A DNA stretch of 9,078 bases from Spirochaetaceae bacterium (GCA_003452735.1 DMNL01000056.1:1-9078); one strand, 5' to 3'. Shown: positions 1-7,736, counted from the stretch's first letter. Notes: generated by a model from the sequence alone, not told the origin. Numbers and translations are program-made.

Positions 1-156
1 GGCCAAAAAGTAAAGCGTGGCGATGTTCTTCTCCTCTTAGAGGCTATGAAAATGGAGAATGAAATTGTTGCTCCGCAGGATGGTACGGTCGTTGCGCTCC
101 GCGTTCCTGCAAGCGCTGCAGTGAACACAGGCGATCCGCTCGTTGATCTAGCATAG
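1..156 (+). CDS. Biotin carrier domain of a Na+-translocating decarboxylase (3' end only)
   Basis: This is the last 51 codons of a gene that begins before the window, read in frame from position 1 and ending at TAG 154-156. The translation contains the biotinylation motif EAMKMEN, and the acceptor lysine is codon 49-51. It is followed by the typical second half of a biotinyl/lipoyl fold (IVAPQDGTV, then NTGDPLVDL). Biotin ligase attaches biotin to this lysine, and the biotin then carries CO2 from the carboxyltransferase subunit to the membrane decarboxylase subunit. The beta-subunit gene begins only 17 nt downstream, which supports that partnership. The visible part cannot tell whether it is a free carrier protein (GcdC/MmdC-like) or the C-terminus of a larger oxaloacetate decarboxylase alpha subunit. 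The domain assignment is firm; the parent protein is not. Confidence 0.9.
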   Translation, partial: GQKVKRGDVLLLLEAMKMENEIVAPQDGTVVALRVPASAAVNTGDPLVDLA

Positions 157-173
157 ACTAGGGGGATTCCTAG

Positions 174-1304
174 ATGGAAGAGTTCTTGTCTCATTTTATT
201 GCTTCAACAGGTTTTATAGCAATGACCTGGGGGCAGCTAATAATGCTCATTGTGTCCTGTGTTCTTCTATATCTTGGCATTGCGCGAGAATTCGAGCCAC
301 TCCTGCTCGTGCCTATCGCGTTTGGTATGCTTTTAGCCAATCTTCCAATGAGCGGAATTACCGATGGGCCTAAGGATGGTCTTGTTGGTGGTCTTATCTA
401 TTATTTGTACGAAGGCGTAAGGCTTGGAATATATCCGCCGCTTATTTTTCTTGGTATAGGCGCGATGACGGATTTCGGGCCTCTAATTGCAAATCCCTGG
501 AGCCTTCTTCTCGGCGCTGCGGCTCAGCTGGGTATTTTCATTCCCTTTATTGCCGCTTACTATTTAGGATTTGACCTCAAAGCCTGCGCTAGCATAGGAA
601 TCATCGGTGGCGCGGATGGCCCAACCGCAATCTATGTTACTTCGCGTCTAAAACCCGAGCTCTTGGGTCCGGTCGCTATTGCTGCCTACTCGTATATGGC
701 ACTTGTGCCGCTAATCCAGCCTCCTATTATGAGAGGACTAACAACCAAAAAGGAAAGGCTGGTAAAGATGGCCCAACTTCGCGAAGTCTCCAAAGCGGAG
801 CGAGTCGTATTTCCCATATTTGTCACTATCTTGATAGGGCTATTGCTACCTGCAGCCGTTACTCTCGTGGGCTCACTTATGATTGGCAACCTATTTAGAG
901 AGACGGGTGTGACGGACAGACTCTCTGATACCGCTCAACATGCGCTAATCAATATTCTCACGATTTTCCTGGGAGTGTCGGTCGGTTCGACCGCTAGTGC
1001 GGAGCGTTTTCTCAACCCACAGACATTGATGATAATTGCCCTTGGGCTTTTTGCCTTTTCCTGTGGAACAGCCGGAGGAGTATTCTTTGGCAAAATTATG
1101 TACTGGGTCACTGGCGGAAAGGTGAATCCTCTCATAGGTTCCGCTGGTGTCTCGGCTGTGCCGATGGCAGCAAGAGTTAGCCAGGTCGTGGGATCCAAAG
1201 AAGACCCGACCAATTTCTTACTTATGCACGCGATGGGTCCAAATGTCGCAGGAGTCATTGGCTCGGCAGTTGCAGCGGGAGTCTTCCTCTCCGTGCTTGG
1301 CTGA
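174..1304 (+). CDS. Na+-translocating decarboxylase beta subunit (OadB/GcdB/MmdB family)
   Basis: This 376-residue integral membrane protein catalyses decarboxylation of carboxybiotin coupled to Na+ export. The family hallmarks are in order: an N-terminal FEPLLLVPIAFGMLLANLP-like segment (about residues 40-58), the GGADGPT motif with Asp148, a re-entrant-loop region known from the family to hold an essential aspartate, then AAYSYMALVPLIQPP with Tyr172/Tyr174, an AARVSQ motif, and the C-terminal GPNVAGVIGSA motif (Asn357, Ser364). Several hydrophobic stretches fit a polytopic protein. The length matches the shorter GcdB/MmdB-type members; Klebsiella OadB is longer. The start is ATG 174, with a G-rich ribosome site at 161-165. 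The gene follows the biotin carrier by 17 nt and ends before a hairpin terminator, so it is the last gene of its operon. The substrate (oxaloacetate, methylmalonyl-CoA or glutaconyl-CoA) depends on the alpha subunit, which is outside the window, so I give no symbol. Confidence 0.93.
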   Translation: MEEFLSHFIASTGFIAMTWGQLIMLIVSCVLLYLGIAREFEPLLLVPIAFGMLLANLPMSGITDGPKDGLVGGLIYYLYEGVRLGIYPPLIFLGIGAMTDFGPLIANPWSLLLGAAAQLGIFIPFIAAYYLGFDLKACASIGIIGGADGPTAIYVTSRLKPELLGPVAIAAYSYMALVPLIQPPIMRGLTTKKERLVKMAQLREVSKAERVVFPIFVTILIGLLLPAAVTLVGSLMIGNLFRETGVTDRLSDTAQHALINILTIFLGVSVGSTASAERFLNPQTLMIIALGLFAFSCGTAGGVFFGKIMYWVTGGKVNPLIGSAGVSAVPMAARVSQVVGSKEDPTNFLLMHAMGPNVAGVIGSAVAAGVFLSVLG

Positions 1305-1331
1305 AATTTACCTTGCTGGTTTTGGATAAAG

Positions 1332-1366
1332 AAAACTAGGCGTAGGATTTATTGCGCCTAGTTTTT
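1332..1366 (+). terminator. Intrinsic terminator after the decarboxylase operon
   Basis: An 11-bp perfect inverted repeat (AAAACTAGGCG at 1332-1342, CGCCTAGTTTT at 1355-1365) encloses a 12-nt loop and runs straight into a run of five T at 1362-1366. It lies 28 nt beyond the stop of the decarboxylase beta gene. The A-tract on the left arm means it could also act in the opposite direction, but no minus-strand gene lies nearby to use it. Confidence 0.85.
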
Positions 1367-1420
1367 AGGCAATATATATAAATTCGTATTGTAATAGTCT
1401 TTTCGCTTATCGTTTTATTC

Positions 1421-1429
1421 TGATATAGT
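1421..1429 (+). promoter_or_regulatory. Candidate extended -10 promoter for the aspartokinase/homoserine dehydrogenase gene
   Basis: TGATATAGT matches an extended -10 element (TG-N-TATAAT with one mismatch). No convincing -35 box lies 17 nt upstream; the closest, at about 1401-1406, is poor. The start point would fall near 1436, leaving a leader of about 14 nt that is little more than the ribosome site GGAGGG (1441-1446). The preceding terminator means this gene needs its own promoter somewhere between 1367 and 1440. Sequence-only prediction. Confidence 0.4.
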
Positions 1430-1449
1430 AGCCGCCAATAGGAGGGATC

Positions 1450-3888
1450 ATGAAGATTCTGAAATTTGGTGGTACATCTACAGGCAGCCCTGAGGCTCTG
1501 AAGTCACTCGTGAGCATTGTGCAGAAATCCGGCGAAAAGATTCTAGTCGTGTCGGCTCTCTCTGGTACTACCGATACACTTCTTGCCTCAGCAAAGCTGG
1601 CAAGCGAAGGTGGAGATTGGCAATCTGCATTTGCTTCCATTAGAGAACGACATTATTCGATAATCTCGGCTCTTCTGAAGTCCCAGTATAGAGAAATCGC
1701 CACAGTGGAGATAAAAGTTCTTCTAGACGAGCTTTCTTCTCTGCTGCTCGGTATTTCGTTGGTACAAGACTTATCGCTAAGGACTCTCGATCTGGTTGCG
1801 TCCTACGGAGAGAGATTGAGTGCAACTATAATTGTGCAGACCTTGTTTCAAGCTGGCTTAAACGCCGAGGTTGTGGATGCACGAAAGCTCATTATAACCG
1901 ATAATAAGTTTGGCGCTGCGCATTGGCTAGAATCGGAGACGATCCAAAGGGTTAAATCATTTTTTGCTGATTTTACGCATATCGCTGTAGTAACAGGGTT
2001 TATTGCCTCTACAATGGATGGGGTAACAACAACCCTAGGTCGAGGAGGATCGGACCTTACCGCAAGCATCCTAGCAGCTTGCCTTGGGGCTGAAGAAATT
2101 CAGATATGGACCGATGTAGATGGTATCATGACAGCCGATCCTCGTGCGGTTCCCGATGCATTTGTTATACCGGAGATATCCTATCTAGAAGCTATGGAGA
2201 TGTCTCACTTTGGCGCGAAAGTCTTACATCCTCCGGCTATTCTGCCTGCAATGGATCGAGGTATTCCAGTTCGCATACTGAATACCTTTAGCCCGGATAA
2301 GCCAGGGACAAGAATTGTAAAACAAGGAGTACCAAGTAGCTGGCCTATCCGTGGCATTGCTTCAATACCATCGATATCTCTTCTCTTGTTACAGGGACCG
2401 GGTTTGCCAGGCGTCGCTGGCATCGCCGCGAGAATGTTCGCCGCCCTTGCCTCTGCAGGCATAAATATAATTCTAATAACGCAGGGATCGAGCGAGCTCT
2501 CCATTTGCTGCGCTGTGCTTCCTAAGGATGCTGAAAAAGGTGCTCTTGTTCTTAAAGAAGAATTTAAATATGAGATCGATTCGGGCACCATTCAGCGTCC
2601 ATCCATCGAGCAAGATCTCAGCATAATTGCGGTTGTCGGCGAAATGATGAAGCACAGAGTCGGGATATCAGGCCGTGTCTTCAAAGCTCTGGGGAGAAAT
2701 GGCATAAATGTTGTTGCCATAGCCCAGGGATCCTCTGAGCTAAATATATCAATAGTAATAAGCGCTCTGGATCGAAATAAGGCGATGTGTTCCATCCACG
2801 ACGCTTTTTTCCTTGCAGGTGTGCGAACCGTCAATGTGTTTCTTGTGGGAACAGGATTGATTGGTAGCACATTGCTTACGCAGGTAGCGGCACAGCATGA
2901 GAGGCTTTTTCGTGATCGGTCGATTCGCGTGCGAATAGCGGGTATCGCAAATTCGCGACATATGCTTATAGATTCCAAGGGAATCGATCTCGAAAACTGG
3001 AGAGAAGCACTGCAATCAGGTAATAAGACCGATATCTCTGCTTTTATCCGAGAGATACTAAACCTCAATCTTCAGAATGCTTGTTTCTGCGACTGTACAG
3101 CAAGCGAGGATATAACACATCACTATGAAACACTGCTGTCAGCTTCGATCTCTATTGTGACACCAAACAAACGAGCAAATAGCGGCTCATTTAGCAATTA
3201 TCAGAGATTAGTGAATATTGCACGAGATATGGATGTACCCTATCGCTACGAGACAACAGTGGGGGCTGGCCTGCCAGTCATTGGTACAATTCAAGACTTA
3301 GTAGCATCAGGTGATGAAATTTTAAGAATAGAGGCAGTGTTATCTGGAACCATCAGTTTTATTTTCAACAATCTTGGAAAGGGCAGTTCTTTTTCCGAGC
3401 TTCTTGCGGAAGCTAAGCTGCGCGGATATACGGAGCCAGATCCGCGCGACGATTTGAGCGCTAAAGATATAATCAGAAAAATGATCATTTTGGCGCGCGA
3501 AGCCGGTTTTTCATTGGAAGAGTCGCAGATACAGATAGAATCTCTTGTTCCAAAACAGATAATCCATGCTTTATCTATTGAGGAATTCTTGGCGCTTTTG
3601 CCAGAAATGGATGAAATGATGAGAAAGTCCTGCGATTCAGCATCTCGATCCGGGAGAGTATTGCGCTATGTTGCAATAGTCACACCAATGGAGGCACGGC
3701 TTTCCCTCTCCTCATTCGGACCCGACAGCCCATTTTATAGTCTGTCAGGCACAGATAATATGGTGGTTATCACTTCAAAGCGCTATTCTCAAAACCCGCT
3801 TGTTATACGTGGTCCAGGCGCAGGAGCAGAAGTGACGGCAGGCGGTGTGTTTGCCGATATCCTCAAGACGGCTGAATCCTATCTCTAA
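1450..3888 (+). CDS. thrA: Bifunctional aspartate kinase / homoserine dehydrogenase
   Basis: This 812-residue cytoplasmic enzyme catalyses the first step (aspartate to aspartyl phosphate) and the third step (aspartate semialdehyde to homoserine) of the threonine/methionine branch. The kinase domain (about 1-290) opens with KFGGTSTGS at Lys5 and carries GRGGSDLTA (Ser201, Asp202) and TDVDGIMTADPR. Two ACT domains (about 305-455) follow, each with a QGSSE motif (Gln345 and Gln426), where such enzymes bind threonine for feedback inhibition. The dehydrogenase domain (about 463-812) has the nucleotide-binding GTGLIG (Gly467-Gly472), VTPNK (570-574), the EPDPRDDLS region with catalytic-type Asp673 and Lys677, and the C-terminal GPGAGAEVTAGG (from 788). 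The length is close to E. coli ThrA (820), and no key motif is missing. The start is ATG 1450 behind GGAGGG. The gene stands alone between terminators, with no thrB or thrC beside it in this window. Confidence 0.96.
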   Translation: MKILKFGGTSTGSPEALKSLVSIVQKSGEKILVVSALSGTTDTLLASAKLASEGGDWQSAFASIRERHYSIISALLKSQYREIATVEIKVLLDELSSLLLGISLVQDLSLRTLDLVASYGERLSATIIVQTLFQAGLNAEVVDARKLIITDNKFGAAHWLESETIQRVKSFFADFTHIAVVTGFIASTMDGVTTTLGRGGSDLTASILAACLGAEEIQIWTDVDGIMTADPRAVPDAFVIPEISYLEAMEMSHFGAKVLHPPAILPAMDRGIPVRILNTFSPDKPGTRIVKQGVPSSWPIRGIASIPSISLLLLQGPGLPGVAGIAARMFAALASAGINIILITQGSSELSICCAVLPKDAEKGALVLKEEFKYEIDSGTIQRPSIEQDLSIIAVVGEMMKHRVGISGRVFKALGRNGINVVAIAQGSSELNISIVISALDRNKAMCSIHDAFFLAGVRTVNVFLVGTGLIGSTLLTQVAAQHERLFRDRSIRVRIAGIANSRHMLIDSKGIDLENWREALQSGNKTDISAFIREILNLNLQNACFCDCTASEDITHHYETLLSASISIVTPNKRANSGSFSNYQRLVNIARDMDVPYRYETTVGAGLPVIGTIQDLVASGDEILRIEAVLSGTISFIFNNLGKGSSFSELLAEAKLRGYTEPDPRDDLSAKDIIRKMIILAREAGFSLEESQIQIESLVPKQIIHALSIEEFLALLPEMDEMMRKSCDSASRSGRVLRYVAIVTPMEARLSLSSFGPDSPFYSLSGTDNMVVITSKRYSQNPLVIRGPGAGAEVTAGGVFADILKTAESYL

Positions 3889-3913
3889 GAAACTTAGATA
3901 GTGGAATATATAA

Positions 3914-3956
3914 AACGAAAAAGGTTGCCATACCTTAGATGGCAGCCTCTTTCGTT
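3914..3956. terminator. Hairpin between convergent thrA and TRAP permease genes
   Basis: Arms 3914-3931 and 3939-3956 (18 nt each, one G-U pair and one A-C mismatch) enclose a 7-nt loop. Read on the minus strand, the stem ends in CTTTTTCG followed by TTTTATATA, a reasonable intrinsic terminator for the TRAP operon. On the plus strand the right arm is not followed by a T-run at once, so termination of thrA here is less certain; a T7 tract lies 14 nt further on, at 3970-3976. The two genes converge with 117 nt between their stops. Confidence 0.6.
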
Positions 3957-4005
3957 GAAAGCCACGTACTTTTTTTGCTGCTATATTGAGATACCATCGA
4001 ACCGA

Positions 4006-6000
4006 TCAAGGTGATGGCTTCACTTTCAATTTTTTAGAGCGCAAAAATTGGCTGATGAACAATATCGCTACAAGTCCAATTCCTATTAAGTCGGTTGTAA
4101 GGCCTGGATCTATCAACAATACTCCACCTACAAATCCTAGTATTCTTTCGTACCATACAGTATTCGTCATCAGCCATCCATTGACCGCAGAAGCGACAGC
4201 TACGATTCCGATAAGGCTTGTTATTAGCATCCAGACAAAAGATAAAAAGTTGATGTTGAACAAAAGCATCTGAGGATTCATAACGAATATGTATGGCACC
4301 AAAAAGGCTGCGATGGCAAGCTTTGATGCATTTAGGCCTGTCTTCATTGGATTGGCCTTTGCAATACCTGCTCCCGCAAAGGCCGCCAGAGCGACCGGAG
4401 GCGTTACATCTGCAATGATGCCAAAATAGAATGCAAACATGTGAGCAGGTAGAATAATATTCGCAGGCGCCACAGCATAAGGATCTAAGCCTGCTTTTCT
4501 TGATAGAAGCATAATGACAGCAGGGGCGGTAATTGTAGAAGTGATGACATAGTTTGCAGTAGTCGGCACTCCCATTCCGAGTATTAGCGACGTGAGCATC
4601 GTAAAGAATAGTGTTGGAATTAGCTTTCCTCCGGCTATATCAACCAACACCGATCCAAGCTTGAGGCCAAGGCCCGTTAGGGTGACAACTCCTATGATGA
4701 TACCTGCGCATGCGGTAGCTGCGAGTACTCCTAGAGCAGCACGTGCTCCAGCCTCCAAGGCTCGCACGATTTCTATCGGAGGAATGCGTGTGCTTTTCTT
4801 TAGCCAGGACGATATTATGGAAAGCACTATAGCCCATAATGCAGCTCTCATTGGTGTATATCCCGATACTAGTAAATAAATTATTGCGATGAGAGGGATA
4901 ATGAGGTGTCCTCTTTCCGTGATCACATTTTTGAGTTTTGGCAGCTCTTCTCGACTTAATCCTCTGAGCCCATTTTTCTTGGCCTCAAAGTGCACACCAG
5001 CCCATACTCCGAAATAATAGAGTATCGCAGGAACCACCGCTGCACCAATTATTCGGGAATAAGGAATACCAGTGAATTCTGCCATCAAGAATGCGGCAGC
5101 CCCCATTATGGGCGGCATCAACTGGCCACCTGTAGAAGCCGTTGCCTCCACAGCACCGGCAAACTCAGGCTTGTATCCGAGGCGTTTCATCATTGGAATG
5201 GTAAAGGAGCCTGTACCTACAACATTCGCGACTGATGATCCTGACACTGTGCCTAATAGAGCACTCGAAATAACTGCAACCTTTGCAGGACCTCCAGCTG
5301 CCCAGCCTGCCACAGAATTAGCAAGGTCGATGAAAAGTTGACCAAGACCGGTTCTTTCAAGAAATGCACCAAAGAGAATAAAAAGAAATATAAAGGTACT
5401 CGAGACGCCAATTGGAATCCCAAAAATACCTTCGGTCGTATAATATAAATGTTGCACCAGAGTCTCGAAATTTGCGCCTCGGTGTGCTAGTTTGCCTGGT
5501 ATATATGGGCCAATAAAGGCATAGATGATAAAGACAACCGCGATTACCACCATAGGCACACCAACAACACGGCGTGCTGCTTCTAGCACAAGCAATATTC
5601 CTATAACGCCAAAAACGATATCCAGCGTGGTAGCCGTTCCTGCTCTCAATACCAACTTTTGGTAGTTTATTATGATGTACATAGGAGCGAGCGCTCCTGC
5701 CACCGCAAGCAACGCATCTAGTGGATGTAGCTTATTAAAGGACCATTTCTTGCTAGCAGGATAAAGTAGATATATAAGTGCTAGGCCGAATGAAAGATGT
5801 ATCGATCTCTGGAGCATTGCATCTAAAACTCCAAAAATCGCTGTATAGAGCTGAAATACAGAAAATGCGATCGCCAATGCTGAAATAAACTTTGCAAAGA
5901 AACCCGAATAGATTCTATAATTGGATTCTTTATCGAATTTCTTCAAAATCTCTTGAGCATCGCCGGTAGTTTCCTGTTCATGTATTGGTAAATCACTCAT
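4006..6000 (-). CDS. TRAP transporter permease, fused 4TM/12TM type (DctQM fusion)
   Basis: This inner-membrane permease of a TAXI-type TRAP uptake system is 664 residues from the start chosen here. A soluble N-terminal tail (about 1-30) is followed by DctQ-like membrane segments and then a long DctM-like domain. Conserved DctM-type motifs are visible: GTVSGSSVANVVGTG (from residue 250), GGQLMPPIMGAAAF (from 291) and GMGVPTTANYV (from 475). The C-terminus adds extra hydrophobic segments and ends in a basic tail. TRAP transporters move organic acids and similar solutes using an ion gradient; the substrate is not readable here. The start is ATG 6000, overlapping the upstream DUF1850 stop as ATGA, with GGGAGGAG 9 nt before it. 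An in-frame ATG at 6078 would add 26 residues but would bury the start inside the neighbouring gene. It is the last gene of the operon. Confidence 0.93.
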   Translation of the reverse strand: MSDLPIHEQETTGDAQEILKKFDKESNYRIYSGFFAKFISALAIAFSVFQLYTAIFGVLDAMLQRSIHLSFGLALIYLLYPASKKWSFNKLHPLDALLAVAGALAPMYIIINYQKLVLRAGTATTLDIVFGVIGILLVLEAARRVVGVPMVVIAVVFIIYAFIGPYIPGKLAHRGANFETLVQHLYYTTEGIFGIPIGVSSTFIFLFILFGAFLERTGLGQLFIDLANSVAGWAAGGPAKVAVISSALLGTVSGSSVANVVGTGSFTIPMMKRLGYKPEFAGAVEATASTGGQLMPPIMGAAAFLMAEFTGIPYSRIIGAAVVPAILYYFGVWAGVHFEAKKNGLRGLSREELPKLKNVITERGHLIIPLIAIIYLLVSGYTPMRAALWAIVLSIISSWLKKSTRIPPIEIVRALEAGARAALGVLAATACAGIIIGVVTLTGLGLKLGSVLVDIAGGKLIPTLFFTMLTSLILGMGVPTTANYVITSTITAPAVIMLLSRKAGLDPYAVAPANIILPAHMFAFYFGIIADVTPPVALAAFAGAGIAKANPMKTGLNASKLAIAAFLVPYIFVMNPQMLLFNINFLSFVWMLITSLIGIVAVASAVNGWLMTNTVWYERILGFVGGVLLIDPGLTTDLIGIGLVAILFISQFLRSKKLKVKPSP

Positions 6001-6503
6001 TTTGGAGAACTCCTCCCATTGTAAAATATCAGCATTCTCCCTGCGGAGAGGGTAACTTCTGATTCTGGCAGCATCCATTGTGTAAAAGACAATAATTCAT
6101 TCCCAACTATGACTCCATGTTGAGGAATAATCGATACTCGGATGGGGATATTGGAGAATGTTCGGTGCATCTTGACGACAAAACGACCATCTTCAATAGT
6201 GAAAGCCTCCCCACCGTCAGAAGGCATACCAACGCCATATGTATCGTACTTCACTTGAAAAAGTTCGAGATTTCTTCCTTTTATTTGGAAGTATTCATCG
6301 ACCGCAGTCTTATGAATCGAATGAATATAATGATGGATGAATTGTCCATCATAGAGAGGTAATCGTGCAACAGTCTTGTTTTGGCTGTTCTTTATGATCA
6401 AGACTGGCACGATCCTAAGACGCATTGCGATAACACTCAGGGCGACGACCAAGATCAAACACCCTAAGATCAATTTTTTGCCAGTTATCCTCCCTTGTTT
6501 CAT
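5997..6503 (-). CDS. DUF1850 family protein, accessory to a TAXI-TRAP transporter
   Basis: This small protein of 168 residues has one N-terminal hydrophobic segment (about residues 10-30) preceded by lysines and arginines, so it is probably a signal anchor with the rest outside the inner membrane. The body shows the DUF1850 pattern: FIHHYIHSIHKTAVDEYF near the middle, then YDTYGVGMPSDGG and a beta-rich C-terminal half. DUF1850 genes are commonly found between the binding protein and fused permease of TAXI-type TRAP systems, as here; the molecular role is unknown. The start is ATG 6503, with only a weak AGG-type ribosome site about 11 nt upstream. A hairpin precedes it, so expression is probably lower than that of the binding protein. 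Its stop overlaps the permease start. Confidence 0.85.
   Translation of the reverse strand: MKQGRITGKKLILGCLILVVALSVIAMRLRIVPVLIIKNSQNKTVARLPLYDGQFIHHYIHSIHKTAVDEYFQIKGRNLELFQVKYDTYGVGMPSDGGEAFTIEDGRFVVKMHRTFSNIPIRVSIIPQHGVIVGNELLSFTQWMLPESEVTLSAGRMLIFYNGRSSPK
6010..6017 (-). promoter_or_regulatory. Ribosome binding site that fixes the TRAP permease start
   Basis: GGGAGGAG on the minus strand lies 9 nt upstream of ATG 6000, inside the 3' end of the DUF1850 gene. Together with the ATGA stop/start overlap it favours 6000 over the upstream in-frame ATG at 6078 and points to translational coupling of the two membrane proteins. Confidence 0.75.
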
Positions 6504-6522
6504 GTTGTTTTTGCCTGAATAA

Positions 6523-6552
6523 ACGGCGCGAAACGAAAAAGTTCCGCGCCGT
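6523..6552 (-). terminator. Hairpin between the binding-protein gene and DUF1850
   Basis: ACGGCGCG (6523-6530) and CGCGCCGT (6545-6552) form an 8-bp GC-rich stem, extended inward by three more pairs (6532-6534 with 6541-6543) after an A-C mismatch, with a 6-nt loop. On the minus strand it is followed by TTTATTC, a weak T-run. It lies in the 87-nt gap within the operon, so it is more likely a partial terminator or a 3' stabiliser of the binding-protein mRNA than a full stop. Confidence 0.6.
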
Positions 6553-6590
6553 CTATGGCATTCCAGTTTCCGTTAGCCAAAACTTTTAGC

Positions 6591-7532
6591 TTATTTCAGA
6601 ACACCCTTTTCCTTGAAATACTTTTCTGCTCCTGAATGCAGAGGAATCGACATGCCCTCAAGTGCAGATTCGATCTTGATGTTCTTTCCCTGGGAATGCG
6701 CAGCAATCAGTCTGTCGGTATTCGCGTACATGGTTTCGAGCATTTTGTATACCAAGTCTCCGCTCAGCTTGCTGCTCACGGCGAGCATCGATTTGACTGC
6801 AACTGTGGTCACATTCTGATTTTGTCCCTGGTAGGTGCCAGCCGGGACTATTTGCAACGCATAGAAGGGATATTTTGCCATGAGTTTTGTTGCAACCTGA
6901 CCATCTATAGGCACAAGGACCATCTTTTTAGAAACAGCAAGATCCTGAATGGCTGCTGTCGGAATTCCGGCTGTATTGAAAGCGGCATCGATATTGCCAT
7001 CCTTCATGTTACTCGCGGATTCGCCAAAAGACAGATACTGAACCTTGATATCATTGTAGGTTAGGCCAGCAGATTCAAGAATTTGACGAGCATTGGCTTC
7101 TGTTCCAGATCCTGCAGCGCCTACGGATACTTTCTTCCCCTTCAGGTCGGTTATGGTTTTGATGCCACTGGATTCTAGAGCAACGAGCTGAATTGTTTCG
7201 TTATACAGACAGGCCATGCCGCGTAAGTCCTTATAAGCTTGATCTTTCAGCAATTCAGTACCATTGTAAGAATAGCTTGCGACATCATTCTGAGTAAAAA
7301 TAACGTCAACATTGCCCCCTTTGAGCAGGTTTATGTTAGCAATAGAAGCGCCTGTTGCTTGGGCTGTTGCGTTCATCTTGGGGATATTCTTATTCCAGAT
7401 GTCAGCAAGCGCACCACCGAGTGGAAAATAAGTACCCGCAGTGCCGCCAGTCGCAATTGTAATGAATTGCTGCTGAGCGAATGCGCTGGTTGCCATGAGC
7501 AAACAAATTCCGAGTACCAAGAATCTTTTCAT
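6591..7532 (-). CDS. TAXI family TRAP transporter solute-binding protein
   Basis: This periplasmic substrate-binding protein of 313 residues captures ligand for the downstream fused permease. A Sec signal peptide occupies residues 1-19 (MKR, a hydrophobic core, then SAFA before QQ), with no lipobox cysteine, so the protein should be soluble. The mature part opens with ITIATGGTAGTYFPLGGALA, the TAXI signature region, and continues with GGNVDVIFTQNDVA, DLKGKKVSVGAAGSGTE and NIDAAFNTAG, all typical of the family. The start is ATG 7532, with a near-perfect ribosome site AGGAGGTGA 6 nt upstream (7539-7547), the strongest in the window and in keeping with the high demand for a binding protein. It is the first gene of the operon, with a clear promoter upstream. 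The ligand cannot be told from the sequence; relatives have been linked to glutamate and other organic acids. Confidence 0.94.
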   Translation of the reverse strand: MKRFLVLGICLLMATSAFAQQQFITIATGGTAGTYFPLGGALADIWNKNIPKMNATAQATGASIANINLLKGGNVDVIFTQNDVASYSYNGTELLKDQAYKDLRGMACLYNETIQLVALESSGIKTITDLKGKKVSVGAAGSGTEANARQILESAGLTYNDIKVQYLSFGESASNMKDGNIDAAFNTAGIPTAAIQDLAVSKKMVLVPIDGQVATKLMAKYPFYALQIVPAGTYQGQNQNVTTVAVKSMLAVSSKLSGDLVYKMLETMYANTDRLIAAHSQGKNIKIESALEGMSIPLHSGAEKYFKEKGVLK

Positions 7533-7587
7533 GCTTCTTCACCTCCTGTAAAAATATTTGGCATGAAATAAAAGCTAAGATTTCTAA

Positions 7588-7616
7588 ATTATACACTATG
7601 TTTTTCATGAATGCAA
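7588..7616 (-). promoter_or_regulatory. Sigma70-type promoter for the TAXI-TRAP operon
   Basis: On the minus strand TTGCAT (7616-7611) and a consensus TATAAT (7593-7588) are separated by exactly 17 nt. Transcription should start near 7581, giving a leader of about 49 nt before ATG 7532. No clear operator palindrome overlaps the boxes. This is the best promoter match in the window. Confidence 0.75.
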
Positions 7617-7627
7617 ATGATAAATGG

Positions 7628-7657
7628 TTGTTGCTCATCCTGCTCCAATTGTATATG
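7628..7657 (+). promoter_or_regulatory. Weak candidate promoter for the GH31-like gene
   Basis: TTGTTG (7628-7633) and TATATG (7652-7657) are 18 nt apart on the plus strand, in the divergent region with the TRAP promoter. The match to consensus is only moderate in this AT-rich stretch, so it is a guess. The whole gap from 7533 to 7736 holds no gene; it contains the two divergent promoter candidates and the ribosome site of the binding protein. Confidence 0.25.
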
Positions 7658-7725
7658 GTAATAATATTGGATATTTTTGGTATTGCAGCCAAGGTTGAAG
7701 GCTTTAGGGCCATTGAGCAGATATC

Positions 7726-7729
7726 GGAG
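7726..7729 (+). promoter_or_regulatory. Ribosome binding site deciding the TTG start of the GH31-like gene
   Basis: GGAG lies 7 nt upstream of TTG 7737. The reading frame is open from a stop at 7662 and offers further TTG codons at 7677, 7683, 7695 and 7713, none with a comparable ribosome site. No ATG occurs in frame until well into the conserved N-terminal region, so a TTG start is needed. Confidence 0.5.
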
Positions 7730-7736
7730 ACTACCT

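Noticed and set aside
2205..3068. Several minus-strand open frames of 60-158 codons within thrA.
   Set aside because: They are antisense to strongly conserved thrA domains, and none shows a recognisable motif or ribosome site.
3961..3980. A T7 tract at 3970-3976 as a separate intrinsic terminator for thrA.
   Set aside because: Only a 5-bp stem (CTTTC/GAAAG) lies near it, with several unpaired bases before the T-run, so it is not convincing on its own.
3986..4273. A 95-codon plus-strand open frame.
   Set aside because: It is almost entirely antisense to the 3' end of the TRAP permease, has no family resemblance, and lies in a convergent terminator region with no promoter.
6001..6078. An upstream in-frame ATG at 6078 giving the TRAP permease 26 extra N-terminal residues.
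   Set aside because: The extension lies wholly inside the DUF1850 gene, while ATG 6000 has a strong ribosome site 9 nt upstream and an ATGA overlap typical of coupled genes.
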